From Gracilibacillus salinarum (GTDB taxonomy: Bacteria > Bacillota > Bacilli > Bacillales > Amphibacillaceae): a DNA stretch of 64,000 nt. The DNA is taken from assembly GCF_022919575.1 (NCBI RefSeq), contig NZ_CP095071.1, forward strand, positions 2,356,001 to 2,420,000, written 5' to 3'. This document shows, piece after piece, positions 19,138 through 28,127 of this stretch (position 1 is the stretch's first letter; each line of letters opens with the position of its first letter). The notes below the pieces were generated by a model. That model had not been told where the DNA came from. It worked only from the letters and a program-made list of their open reading frames with translations, and made no database searches. Made by a program: the position numbers and the translations under genes.

Positions 19138-20070
19138 CTAATCACGTAGCTTTCTTCCGGTTAAATGAAGGAATACATCTTCCAATGATGGCACAGCAAC
19201 ATGCACACTATGAACAGCAACTTGATGCTCCTCCGCCAACCGAAAAATAGTCGCCAGCTTTCTGTTGTTTTTGGAGACAACTAATTGGATTCCTTTTTCC
19301 CAATCATTTACTTTTAATATGTGTTCTTGAGCTTGAAGCGCTTGTTTAAACGTAACACTTACCTGATCTAATTCCAGCTTAATCATTTCTTCTGAAGACA
19401 AAATACTGATCAGCTCTTCCTTTGAACCAGTTGCAATCACTTTACCATGATCCATGATATAAATCCGATCACATAACTTCTCCACTTCTTCCATGTAATG
19501 CGACGTATACAGAACGGTCATCCCTTGTTCTTCCTGAAGCTTCTTCACCATATCCAGAATATAAAATCGTGATTGAGGATCAATTCCTACTGTCGGCTCA
19601 TCCATAATGATAATCGCTGGTTCATGCAGTAAAGCGACCGCAATATTGATGCGGCGCTGCATACCACCAGAATATGTTCTGACTATTTCTTTCTGACGAT
19701 CAGCAAGGCCAACTAATTCCAAGACTGCCTGTGTTCGTTCTTCAAGTTGTTTGCCTTTCAGTCCATATATTTTCCCGAAAAATTTCACATTCTCATAAGC
19801 CGATAATTCTTGATAAAGTGCAATTCCCTGTGGCACCATTCCTAAAATGGGACGAATCACGTTTGTATTTTTCAGTATATCTTCACCATTCCACGTTACT
19901 GTTCCAGAGGATGGCTTTAACAAAGTTGCCATCATCGAAATTAAAGTTGATTTACCTGCACCATTGGGACCAAGCAAACCAACTGATTCTCCTTGTTTTA
20001 AATAGAGATTAACATTATCAACCGCCGTTTTGCCTTTGTATTCCTTACGTAACGAATCTGTTTCAAGCAT
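19138..20070 (-). CDS. lnrL: ABC transporter ATPase, LnrL-like
   Basis: A 310-residue ATPase. Walker A is GPNGAGKST near 34-42, the signature is YSGGMQRRINIAVALL near 134, Walker B is IIIMDEPTVGID, and the H-loop histidine is in YTSHYMEE. The C-terminal extension of about 90 residues is common in drug exporters of the DrrA/LnrL type. AAAGGAGG precedes the ATG. It is separated by 107 bases from the response regulator gene, and that gap holds two palindromic sites. Confidence 0.85.
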   Translation of the reverse strand: MLETDSLRKEYKGKTAVDNVNLYLKQGESVGLLGPNGAGKSTLISMMATLLKPSSGTVTWNGEDILKNTNVIRPILGMVPQGIALYQELSAYENVKFFGKIYGLKGKQLEERTQAVLELVGLADRQKEIVRTYSGGMQRRINIAVALLHEPAIIIMDEPTVGIDPQSRFYILDMVKKLQEEQGMTVLYTSHYMEEVEKLCDRIYIMDHGKVIATGSKEELISILSSEEMIKLELDQVSVTFKQALQAQEHILKVNDWEKGIQLVVSKNNRKLATIFRLAEEHQVAVHSVHVAVPSLEDVFLHLTGRKLRD

Positions 20071-20130
20071 GCCGTATTCCTCCTTTCAATCTTTCTTTTC
20101 ATTCTACGTAAAAAAGGACAGCGCGAACAC

Positions 20131-20173
20131 TGACCTCCGTCATCACTTCTCACCCTAATCGTGACCTCCGTCA
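20131..20173 (-). promoter_or_regulatory. Twin palindromes TGAC-N4-GTCA, candidate response-regulator operator
   Basis: TGACCTCCGTCA occurs at 20131-20142 and again at 20162-20173, identical and 31 bp apart, close to three helical turns. Both lie between the response regulator stop and the ATPase start. An internal promoter controlled by the LnrK-like regulator would explain the arrangement; this is inference. Confidence 0.55.
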
Positions 20174-20177
20174 CTTT

Positions 20178-20816
20178 TTATACCAGACCATTTCGAATCG
20201 CATAAATGGCTAGTTGGGTACGATCCCTCAATCCTAATTTATCCAACAGATGAGTAATATGATTTTTGATTGTGCCTACAGATAACGATAGTGCTGCAGC
20301 AATCTCTTTATTGCTTTTTCCTTCGCCTAATAACGAAAGGATATCCATCTCCCGTTTCGTTAAATGGCCAGCTACTTCTACGGCTTTCTTTTCATGTCTT
20401 TCTAATAATTCCGGTACTACTTTTTGCGCAACCAATCCAGGCAACTGTAAGCCTCCCGCGATACAATCCTTAATTGCGTGAATGAGCTGGTCTGCCTCCG
20501 CATCTTTTAGTAAATATCCATGTACTCCTATTCGTAAAGCTTGTATAGCATAGTCCTGATCGTTAAATGTAGTCAGAATTAAAACTTTCATTTTAGGAAA
20601 TCGTCTTAATAACTCTTTTGCTGTTTGCAGACCATCCATTTCAGGCATCCGTATATCTAACAGCGCCAAATCAAAATGGTATTTCTCACGTAATGCCAAC
20701 GCTTCTTTTCCATTTTTCGCTTCTCCTTTAACTGTAAATGTACGTTCCGTCTCTAACATCATCTTTATACCTTGCCTTACAATCGCCTGATCTTCAGCTA
20801 GTAATATATCGGTCAT
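20178..20816 (-). CDS. lnrK: NarL/LuxR-type response regulator, LnrK-like
   Basis: A 212-residue response regulator. The receiver domain has acidic residues in LLAEDQ, the phosphoacceptor Asp in ALLDIRMPEMDG near 54, and Lys in YLLKDAEAD. The C-terminal LuxR-type helix-turn-helix reads LTKREMDILSLLGEGKSNKE. GAGGAGG precedes the ATG, which overlaps the end of the kinase gene. It should be phosphorylated by the adjacent kinase and activate the ABC genes. Confidence 0.85.
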   Translation of the reverse strand: MTDILLAEDQAIVRQGIKMMLETERTFTVKGEAKNGKEALALREKYHFDLALLDIRMPEMDGLQTAKELLRRFPKMKVLILTTFNDQDYAIQALRIGVHGYLLKDAEADQLIHAIKDCIAGGLQLPGLVAQKVVPELLERHEKKAVEVAGHLTKREMDILSLLGEGKSNKEIAAALSLSVGTIKNHITHLLDKLGLRDRTQLAIYAIRNGLV

Positions 20817-21928
20817 CTCGTAACCTCCTCTAACGGAAATTGTCCTCTAATGATAAATTGCTGATCAAATTGTTGTATTTCGAGTGAACCATTAATTTGC
20901 GCAAGTCTCTCACTCATCGCGTTCAGGCCAAATCCTTTTTTTATTTCTGTCTGCTGTTCTATTGGACTAATCACCTCAAACCGAAAAATGGACAAACCAG
21001 GTACTTCCAATACAATTACCGCTTCTTTATCTGAACTATGTCGCATCACATTTGTTAAAGCTTCCTGAATCGCCCGATATAATACAACAGCCTGATCCGG
21101 ATTTAATACAACGGAAAGAACGTTTTGTTTCATGGAGAATTGTATCGATATGTATTGCTCTGCCTCTAACTTCCGAATAAGATGAAGAATAGCTGCTAAG
21201 CCGGTCTCATTATCATCTTGCAATGCCCTTACTGCTTTCCTTGTTTCAGATAAACTTTCTTGAGTTAATTGTTTTAGTTGCTCTAAATCTTTGTTATCAT
21301 TTTGCAAACGTAATATTTCAATTTGCATTAACAGATTTGTAAGGGTGTGCCCGACACGATCATGAATCTCCCTGCCAATAAAGACCCTTTCCTGCTGTCG
21401 AGTCCATTGTTCTTTCGCAACAGAGTCACGCTTTAGTTGTCGATACGTTTGCAGCAATGCTTGATAACGTAAAGATATGTCATGTTGATCCACTACATGT
21501 TGTTTGTAATAATAAACAAAGAGGAATAAAGACGTACTCAATAATAAGAAAAATAGAATAATAGATGTTGAACTATATTGTATATGCAGGCCAAATAACG
21601 CCAGTAACCACGCGGCAACCAATAAGTATAAGGACCAGCCCTCTGCTCGCCTTATCATAATAGCTAGAATGAAACAGAACATTAGTAAGACAAAAGGATT
21701 AAAAACGGCATTAACCGGCCATATAAACGCAACTGAAACAATTACAATCAGAACAAACCAGAGAACCCCGAAAACTCTTTCGCCCATAGAGGTAAAGAAA
21801 AAAACAGCAAAAAACAACGCCATCATTAATAGCAAATATGTGATAGCAACCGATCCATGCCACCATTCCAGCCAAATCGCACCAGACCAAGTTAATATCC
21901 AAAGCAGAAACCATATCCAGAATCCCAC
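20813..21928 (-). CDS. lnrJ: HisKA_3-type sensor histidine kinase, LnrJ-like
   Basis: A 371-residue kinase with about five or six membrane helices in residues 1-140 and little extracellular sequence, then a dimerisation helix with the phospho-His in IGREIHDRVGHTLTNLL and a HATPase domain ending with GLNAMSERLAQINGSLEI. It begins at GTG 21928, preceded by CGGAGG. Intramembrane-sensing kinases of this shape usually respond to membrane-active compounds and sit beside their exporter, as here. Linearmycin sensing itself is unproven in this organism. Confidence 0.82.
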   Translation of the reverse strand: MGFWIWFLLWILTWSGAIWLEWWHGSVAITYLLLMMALFFAVFFFTSMGERVFGVLWFVLIVIVSVAFIWPVNAVFNPFVLLMFCFILAIMIRRAEGWSLYLLVAAWLLALFGLHIQYSSTSIILFFLLLSTSLFLFVYYYKQHVVDQHDISLRYQALLQTYRQLKRDSVAKEQWTRQQERVFIGREIHDRVGHTLTNLLMQIEILRLQNDNKDLEQLKQLTQESLSETRKAVRALQDDNETGLAAILHLIRKLEAEQYISIQFSMKQNVLSVVLNPDQAVVLYRAIQEALTNVMRHSSDKEAVIVLEVPGLSIFRFEVISPIEQQTEIKKGFGLNAMSERLAQINGSLEIQQFDQQFIIRGQFPLEEVTR

Positions 21929-22068
21929 TAAAAAACCTCCGTGATCACTATATATTCAAGCTAAATATATCATAAACGATTGGAAATTACAGGATTATAT
22001 GAAATTATTATTAATAAAATAATTTCAAGTAAAGGATCAGATTATTCGCAACTTATTCAACTATCTTT

Positions 22069-22090
22069 TATAATAATGTAAACGCTTAAT
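22069..22090 (+). promoter_or_regulatory. -10 box with overlapping downstream cre site
   Basis: TATAAT at 22069-22074 is followed by TGTAAACGCTTAAT at 22077-22090, which matches the CcpA cre consensus at all but one position. The aldo/keto reductase gene starts 17 bases later, so CcpA repression is likely. Confidence 0.65.
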
Positions 22091-22106
22091 ATTAGGAGGT
22101 ATTTCC

Positions 22107-23048
22107 ATGCAATATCGACATTTAGGCAATACTGGACTGAAGGTGAGTGAAATAAGTTTAGGCAGCTGGCTTACATACGGGGGTTATGTAGCTGAAAAGA
22201 ATGCCGAGGCATCTATTGATAAGGCGTATGAACTCGGGATCAATTTCTTTGATACTGCCAATGTTTACATGCGGGGAGAGGCAGAAAAAGTCGTAGGGAG
22301 AGCATTACGTAAATACCCGCGCAGTTCCTATGTTCTTGCAACCAAAGTATTTGGGAAAATGGGAGATGGTCCCAATGATCAAGGCTTGTCACGTAAACAC
22401 ATTATGGAGCAATGCGATGCCAGTTTGCAGCGATTAGGTTTGGATTACGTCGACCTTTACTATTGTCATCGCTATCATCCAGACACACCGATTGAAGAGA
22501 CATTACGAGCATTGGATGATTTGATACGGCAAGGTAAGGTTTTATATATTGGCGTCAGTGAATGGACAGCAGAGCAAATGACAGAAGCCATCCATTTGGC
22601 TGATCAGAAACTTTTAGATCGTATTGTGGTCAACCAGCCAAATTACAGTATGCTCCACCGTAATATTGAACAAGAAATTATTCCGGTCAGTGAAAAGCAC
22701 GGCATCGGCCAAGTCGTTTTTTCTCCTTTAGCGCAGGGGATCTTAACCGGCAAATACAAAAAAGGAGCGTCTATCCCGTCCGATAGCCGAGCCGCGCAGG
22801 ACAACATAAATCTATCTCGTAAGTTGACGGATGATAACTTAGAGCGTGTCGAAGCGTTAAAAAATGTCGCAGCCAACGAAAACCTATCACTTGCCCAATT
22901 AGCTATTGCATGGATTCTTCGCCAACCGAACGTATCCAGCGCATTAATAGGGGCAAGCCGACCAGAACAAATTGAAGAGAATGTGCAAGCGTCTGGCATC
23001 GAACTATCACCGGAGGCATTGGCAAAAGTAGAAGAAATCCTGCAATAG
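22107..23048 (+). CDS. Aldo/keto reductase (AKR6/Kv-beta-like)
   Basis: A 313-residue NADPH-dependent oxidoreductase of the potassium-channel-beta-like branch. The catalytic tetrad is visible as Asp and Tyr in FFDTANVYMRGEAE (near 49-54), Lys in LATKVFG (near 79) and His in YYCHRYHP (near 112). The C-terminal cofactor loop reads ALIGASRPEQIEEN. Length is normal. AGGAGG lies before the ATG. The cre site in its promoter suggests a carbon-metabolism role; the aldehyde substrate is unknown. Confidence 0.85.
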   Translation: MQYRHLGNTGLKVSEISLGSWLTYGGYVAEKNAEASIDKAYELGINFFDTANVYMRGEAEKVVGRALRKYPRSSYVLATKVFGKMGDGPNDQGLSRKHIMEQCDASLQRLGLDYVDLYYCHRYHPDTPIEETLRALDDLIRQGKVLYIGVSEWTAEQMTEAIHLADQKLLDRIVVNQPNYSMLHRNIEQEIIPVSEKHGIGQVVFSPLAQGILTGKYKKGASIPSDSRAAQDNINLSRKLTDDNLERVEALKNVAANENLSLAQLAIAWILRQPNVSSALIGASRPEQIEENVQASGIELSPEALAKVEEILQ

Positions 23049-23091
23049 ATAAGTAGACAAATAGAGTCGGGAGAAAAATTCCAGACACAAC

Positions 23092-23144
23092 AAAAGCCGA
23101 GTGTAACACGAATTCTCATTTGTTCGTATTACACTCGGCTTTGC
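23092..23144 (+). terminator. Rho-independent terminator of the aldo/keto reductase gene
   Basis: AAAGCCGAGTGTAA pairs with TTACACTCGGCTTT, with an inner ACGAA/TTCGT extension. It is a long, strong hairpin. Confidence 0.85.
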
Positions 23145-23236
23145 ATTTATGTAGTATGGATATACTGCGAAGTAAGTTCTAAAACAGATCTAGAAAAAGC
23201 GTGATCATATGAATAGGAAAACATTTTATTTCGATT

Positions 23237-23757
23237 TGGTCATTTTGATATTTTTAATGTGCTTGGCAAAGCTCCGGAAATAGGCTCCGCGTCCTGTGGG
23301 CACGGCTTCAGCTAACTTGGTAAAGAAAATTCTTTTCTTTACCAAGTGGATCTTCAGCTCGCGCTGAGGCATGAGGAGTCTCCGCCTATTTCCTACGCTT
23401 AAGGGAAGTGCTACAACGATTGCAATAATCAAAAGCAACAGTTCTAGGCATTATTCTAGTAGTAGTGTAGGATGAACGTTTATGAATAACACTCAAAAAT
23501 ACTACAACCTACATCAGTTGTAGAGCCTAAATATTAGCGTAGGCCAACCACGGAGACTCCCGCGGGATTGTGCAGGTGCTGGAGATCCACTACGTCTGCA
23601 CCTGCGTCTACTAGTAACGCTTCGAAGTAGGCTTTCTCGGTGCAAGGCAGCAGTGAAGTAATTCGGGTAGTTGCCTAGCTCCAGCCGTGCCCCGCAGGAC
23701 GCGGAGTGGTTGGACGGAGCGGTATCCCTGCACATTATCTATTTCAAAATGATCTAT
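23237..23757. repeat. Composite repeat family 1, copy 3 (modules intact, ends lost)
   Basis: Module A (about 23265-23400) has the tip ACTTGGTAAAGAAAA at 23315-23329 and its complement at 23333-23347. Module B (about 23541-23730) carries the long apical insert. The terminal inverted repeats and the outer flanks seen in copies 1, 2, 5 and 6 are not recognisable. No gene lies in 23145-23869. Confidence 0.85.
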
Positions 23758-23869
23758 CGCTAAAGTTGCTGCGCAGTTTGCTTCTACGCTGTATTACTTA
23801 TAAATTGTTACATTTATCTTGATCACTCATTTTGTTAGATTACATAAATGGGAATGTCGACATTATTCC

Positions 23870-24199
23870 TCAGGAAGGTGTTTTGTTCTGCTCGCTGTGC
23901 TGCTCCCCCCATTCTATCATTTTATATAATAAACCTTTGATACTTTGTCCATAGTCTGTTAATGAATATTCTACTTTGGGAGGTACAACCTGATAGGACT
24001 TCTTCTTGATTAACCTATCGTTTTCTAATTCTTTTAGCTGTTTGATCAACGTCTGATGATTGATTAACGGGATCTGCTTCTTTAATTCACCAAAACGTAA
24101 AGTACCTTCCTCATAAAGGGTTAACAAAATAACTGCTTTCCATTTTCCACAAACAACATCTAAAGTCACCTTTATACTCTCCAAGTTCTGATTCATCAT
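23870..24199 (-). CDS. HxlR-family winged-helix regulator
   Basis: A 109-residue protein of the HxlR family. The diagnostic N-terminus is VCGKWKAVILLTLYEEGTLRFGE, and a winged helix follows (TLIKQLKELENDRLI; PPKVEYSLTDYG). One cysteine is present near residue 17, the position of the redox-sensing Cys in several HxlR members. AAGGAG precedes the double ATG. It is transcribed alone and divergent from the STAS gene; its target is unknown. Confidence 0.85.
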   Translation of the reverse strand: MMNQNLESIKVTLDVVCGKWKAVILLTLYEEGTLRFGELKKQIPLINHQTLIKQLKELENDRLIKKKSYQVVPPKVEYSLTDYGQSIKGLLYKMIEWGEQHSEQNKTPS

Positions 24200-24359
24200 C
24201 TATCGCTCCTTATAAGGTATATATAAATATACCACTTTAAATATTCTTTTAATCTTATAAACTAGTAAGTGATGCTATTTTTTTTAGGATAGACAACGTT
24301 TTGTCGCCGTTTACCAATACAAAACCAAACGCACGTTTCTACAGAAAGGAGTGCAATAT

Positions 24360-25175
24360 GTGACCTCACCCGTATCAAAAGAACAGGTTTCAAACTGGAT
24401 GAAAGATAAGAGGCAACTAATTGTCTCGTCACTTAACGATCATCAACAATCAGAACAGCTGACTGTTCTGTTGCAAAGTCTAATCTACTTAATCAGTAAG
24501 AAGTTACCTATTACGACAGGGGAAGCTGTTTTAGACAATATAAAAGAAATCGGATATAAAAAAGGGCATGTTATAACAGATCAACGTATTTTCCTGCAGA
24601 TGATCGATTGTTTTCCTTATATTAGCGCCCATATTATTCAGCACTTATTGGAGGAGAAAATGTTGCACAAATTCCCCAATTACGAATATGATGGCATAAG
24701 AAAAACAATAGATGAAATCATTTTGTTTTACAATGCAGGGTTTATCCATGGCTATCTTGATTCTCACCAGGAATCTCTGCCTCCTCGTTCAGACAATAAA
24801 CATGCACAAGACCTTCCCGTACCTATTATAAAAGTGGACGATGATATTGATATTTGTCCGTTAATTGGTACACTGGATGATAACAAGACAATACTTTTAA
24901 TCAACACTACTATCCATCACATTGCAGAAACGAAAATGGATTACGTGATTTTTGATTTTACTGGGATAAAAACTGTAACCGACTCTGGTATCTATAACCT
25001 TTTTTATACGGTACAACTGATGGAGCTAATTGGTTTGACGATAATATTTACTGGAATAAGAAGTCAATCAGCCATGCACTCCTCATTGCTTAGTGAAAAA
25101 TTAAAAAATAAACAAGTATTTCAAACTGTTAAAGATGCCTTGGAATCATTAATCAAACACCCTGATAGAGCTTAA
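24360..25175 (+). CDS. RsbR-like STAS-domain protein (stressosome component candidate)
   Basis: A 271-residue protein. The N-terminal 140 residues are helical and resemble the RsbR/RsbRD N-terminal sensor domain. The C-terminal 110 residues form a STAS domain: MDYVIFDFTGIKTVTDSGIY has Ser at the RsbR Thr171-type position, and IIFTGIRSQSA holds the Thr205-type residue. RsbR paralogues assemble with RsbS and RsbT in the stressosome. I chose GTG 24360, with AAAGGAG about nine bases ahead; GTG 24351 would overlap that site. No rsbS or rsbT lies nearby, so it is an orphan paralogue. Confidence 0.75.
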   Translation: MTSPVSKEQVSNWMKDKRQLIVSSLNDHQQSEQLTVLLQSLIYLISKKLPITTGEAVLDNIKEIGYKKGHVITDQRIFLQMIDCFPYISAHIIQHLLEEKMLHKFPNYEYDGIRKTIDEIILFYNAGFIHGYLDSHQESLPPRSDNKHAQDLPVPIIKVDDDIDICPLIGTLDDNKTILLINTTIHHIAETKMDYVIFDFTGIKTVTDSGIYNLFYTVQLMELIGLTIIFTGIRSQSAMHSSLLSEKLKNKQVFQTVKDALESLIKHPDRA

Positions 25176-25278
25176 TACAAACTGGTATTACAAGTTTCCA
25201 GAAACTGCAGCAGTCCACGAAACAGATCGAATAAGCAAAAACAAATGATGATTTTTACAATTTTTACATGTATCTGTA

Positions 25279-25307
25279 TTGACATTTAGCGCTATAACAT
25301 TTACTAT
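25279..25307 (+). promoter_or_regulatory. Sigma-A-type promoter of the cys operon
   Basis: TTGACA (25279-25284), a 17-base spacer and TACTAT (25302-25307). It lies about 25 bases upstream of the riboswitch P1 strand. Confidence 0.75.
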
Positions 25308-25329
25308 GTTATTAAATGAAAATGAATGG

Positions 25330-25505
25330 AATTCTTATCCAGAGAGATGGAGGGGCAGGCCCAATGAAATCTCGGCAACAGGTTGTATGGAATAAACACT
25401 GTGCCAAATCCTGCGGTGTAACGAATATGTTGCAACCGGAAGATAAGAAGGAATGCTGATACACTGACAACCTTCTTATCACAGACCGATAGGAAGGTTT
25501 TTTTA
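25330..25505 (+). ncRNA. SAM-I (S-box) riboswitch with terminator
   Basis: The conserved S-box elements are in order: TTATCCAGAG at the P1/P2 entry, GGAGGGGCAGGCCC, AATGAAATCTCGGCAACAGG, then the closing strand. P1 pairs TTCTTATC (25332-25339) with GATAAGAA (25442-25449). The terminator is AACCTTCTTATC (25469-25480) against GATAGGAAGGTT and a T run to 25505. GATAAGAAGG (25442-25451) also pairs perfectly with CCTTCTTATC (25471-25480), giving the antiterminator. High SAM should favour P1 and termination, shutting off sulfate assimilation. Confidence 0.93.
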
Positions 25506-25522
25506 ATAAGGAGGATGCAATC

Positions 25523-26251
25523 ATGTTGACTTACGCAAACTATAGCGACAGTCCTTTAAATCATGAGGAACCATCTGCATCGGACCCAACCAAAGGTGCA
25601 CAAGGTATCCTTAATTGGGCTTATCAGACGTATGGTGACTCACTTGTCTATGCTTGTAGTTTTGGTGCTGAGAGTATGGTAATGATAGATTTGATTGCGA
25701 ATGTGAAACCAGATGCCAAATTGGTATTTTTAGATACTGGTCTCCATTTCCAAGAAACCTATGATTTAATCGACGAAGTGAAGGAAAAATATCCAAAACT
25801 GGATATCGTCATGAAAGAACCTTCTCTTACAGTCGACGAACAGCGGGAACAATATGGTTCCGCCCTATGGAGCCGCGATCCTAATCAATGCTGCTACATT
25901 CGTAAGATAAAACCGCTTGAAGAAGTGCTGAGTGGAGCGACAGCCTGGATATCTGGTCTGAGAAGAGCTCAATCACCTTCAAGAGCTAATACCGACTTTA
26001 TTAATAAAGATGACAGGTTCGAATCTGTAAAGGTATGTCCATTAATTCATTGGACTTGGGATGATGTTTGGAACTACATTAAAGATCATCAATTACCTTA
26101 CAACTCACTTCATGATGAGAACTATCCGAGCATTGGCTGTATACCTTGTACGTCCAAAGTATTGGATAACGAAGATGAACGTGCAGGCAGATGGGCCAAT
26201 TTCAATAAAACAGAATGCGGACTTCACGTTGCTCCGCAGTCGGCAAAATAA
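25523..26251 (+). CDS. cysH: Adenylyl-sulfate/PAPS reductase
   Basis: A 242-residue thioredoxin-dependent reductase that makes sulfite from APS or PAPS. The cysteine set marks the 4Fe-4S, APS-capable type: Cys123-Cys124 (CCYIRK) and Cys206/Cys209 (IGCIPCT), with the catalytic ECGLH Cys near 232. The PP-loop region SFGAESMV lies near 46-53. AAGGAGG precedes the ATG. It is the first gene of the operon behind the S-box. Confidence 0.92.
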   Translation: MLTYANYSDSPLNHEEPSASDPTKGAQGILNWAYQTYGDSLVYACSFGAESMVMIDLIANVKPDAKLVFLDTGLHFQETYDLIDEVKEKYPKLDIVMKEPSLTVDEQREQYGSALWSRDPNQCCYIRKIKPLEEVLSGATAWISGLRRAQSPSRANTDFINKDDRFESVKVCPLIHWTWDDVWNYIKDHQLPYNSLHDENYPSIGCIPCTSKVLDNEDERAGRWANFNKTECGLHVAPQSAK

Positions 26252-26314
26252 CTATTTTTTTATGGCTATAACAAAGTAAATCTATCGGATTAATTATTTA
26301 AAGAGGTGAACGCG

Positions 26315-28114
26315 TTGACATTACAAGTAGTAAATAGTCCCTTTGATCAGAAACAGACCGAAATCTTAAATCAGCTGCTCCCAACATTGACAGATGCACA
26401 GAAGAATTGGCTAGCAGGATATTTAGCCGCCTCTCAGGCTAACGCTAGCCAGGCGGCACCTGCTCCCGAACAAACTGCCACCCAGCCAGTGGCAACGAGA
26501 ACGGCAACGATTCTTTACGGATCCGAAACAGGTAACAGCCAAGAGCTTGCGGAGAAATTATCGGGGCAACTCAAATCAATCCAAAGGGATGTTACCATCT
26601 CCTGTATGGACGATTATAAACCAAAAAAATTAAAAGAAGCAGAAGACTTATTCATTGTTACAGCAACCCACGGCGAAGGAGATCCGCCTGATAATGCGAT
26701 TCAATTCCATGAATTTCTCCATGGTCGAAAAGCGCCAAAATTGGATAACGTGAACTTTGCCGTCTTATCATTAGGGGACGAATCCTATGAGCATTTCTGT
26801 CAAACTGGTAAAGATTTTGACAAACGACTCGAGGAGCTAGGAGCTACACGAATCCACCCACGCGTGGATTGTGATGTCGATTATGAAGAACTAGCTGAGG
26901 AATGGTTTGCAGGTGTACTCGACTACATGAAACAAGAAAACGAGTCAGGAGCTAATGCTACCGTTACGGAGCCAACCCCAGCAGAACAACCGATATATTC
27001 AAAGAGTAATCCTTATACTGCAGAAGTATTAGATAATATTAAACTTAGCGGTCAAGGATCTAACAAAGAGACAAGACATATAGAAATTGCGTTAGATGGT
27101 TCCAATTTAAGCTATGAACCAGGTGATTGCTTAGCTATCTATCCGAAAAATGATCCAACACTCGTACAGCAAATTATAAACGAGTTTAAATGGAATCCTG
27201 AACAAACAATTCCGATTAATAAACAAGGAGAAATACGATCTGTACAGGAAGCGTTAACTTCTATATTTGAGATTACTAGATTAACGAAAGGCTTGCTGGA
27301 GAAAGCGGCAGCACATTTTGAGAACGAAAAGCTGACCAAGCTTCTCGCTGAACCAGAGCAAGTAAAATCGTATATCGATGGCCGCGACTTATTTGATCTA
27401 ATTATCGATTATCCACCTGCACCATTTGAACCATCTTTACTTATGCAGATTTTACGTAAGATTCCAGCGAGACAATATTCGATTTCAAGCAGCTACAAAG
27501 CAAATGAGGATGAAGTGCATTTAACTATTGCAACAGTTCGATACAATACACATGGACGTGATCGCAATGGTGTTTGTTCCGGAGAAATAGCAGACAGAAT
27601 CAAGCCAGGTGATCAGTTAAATGTCTATGTACACAAAAATCCAAATTTCAAATTCCCATTTGATGAAGAAACACCGGTAATTATGGTGGGACCAGGTACT
27701 GGAGTTGCGCCTTTTAGAGGTTATATTGAAGAACGTGAAGAATTAGAACTAAAAGGAAAAACATGGCTATTCTTTGGCGATCAGCATTTCCGCTCTGATT
27801 TCCTTTATCAAGTTGATTGGCAAAATTGGCTGAACAAAGGCTTTTTAAGCAAAATGGATGTAGCCTTCTCAAGAGATACTGAGGAGAAAGTTTACGTACA
27901 GCACCGCATGAAGGAAAATGCTCAACAATTGTATGAATGGCTAGAAGCAGGGGCTTATTTCTTCGTATGCGGGGATGAGAAACGAATGGCTAAAGATGTT
28001 CATGAGGCACTGCTCGCCATTGTCAGTGAACAAGGGAAGCTGTCACAAGAACAGGCGACAGAATACATCAATAAATTAAAACAAGAGAAGAGATATCAAC
28101 GAGACGTGTATTAG
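26315..28114 (+). CDS. cysJ: Sulfite reductase (NADPH) flavoprotein alpha subunit
   Basis: A 599-residue diflavin reductase. The flavodoxin domain (about 65-210) begins [17 protein letters not shown]. An FAD-binding domain follows with [11 protein letters not shown] and the Gly-rich [11 protein letters not shown], and the NADPH domain has [18 protein letters not shown] and ends RYQRDVY. It passes electrons from NADPH to CysI. TTG 26315 is preferred because AAAGAGGTG is six bases ahead; GTG 26306 is the alternative. Length matches CysJ. Confidence 0.92.
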   Translation: MTLQVVNSPFDQKQTEILNQLLPTLTDAQKNWLAGYLAASQANASQAAPAPEQTATQPVATRTATILYGSETGNSQELAEKLSGQLKSIQRDVTISCMDDYKPKKLKEAEDLFIVTATHGEGDPPDNAIQFHEFLHGRKAPKLDNVNFAVLSLGDESYEHFCQTGKDFDKRLEELGATRIHPRVDCDVDYEELAEEWFAGVLDYMKQENESGANATVTEPTPAEQPIYSKSNPYTAEVLDNIKLSGQGSNKETRHIEIALDGSNLSYEPGDCLAIYPKNDPTLVQQIINEFKWNPEQTIPINKQGEIRSVQEALTSIFEITRLTKGLLEKAAAHFENEKLTKLLAEPEQVKSYIDGRDLFDLIIDYPPAPFEPSLLMQILRKIPARQYSISSSYKANEDEVHLTIATVRYNTHGRDRNGVCSGEIADRIKPGDQLNVYVHKNPNFKFPFDEETPVIMVGPGTGVAPFRGYIEEREELELKGKTWLFFGDQHFRSDFLYQVDWQNWLNKGFLSKMDVAFSRDTEEKVYVQHRMKENAQQLYEWLEAGAYFFVCGDEKRMAKDVHEALLAIVSEQGKLSQEQATEYINKLKQEKRYQRDVY

Positions 28115-28127
28115 GGGGGAAAATACA

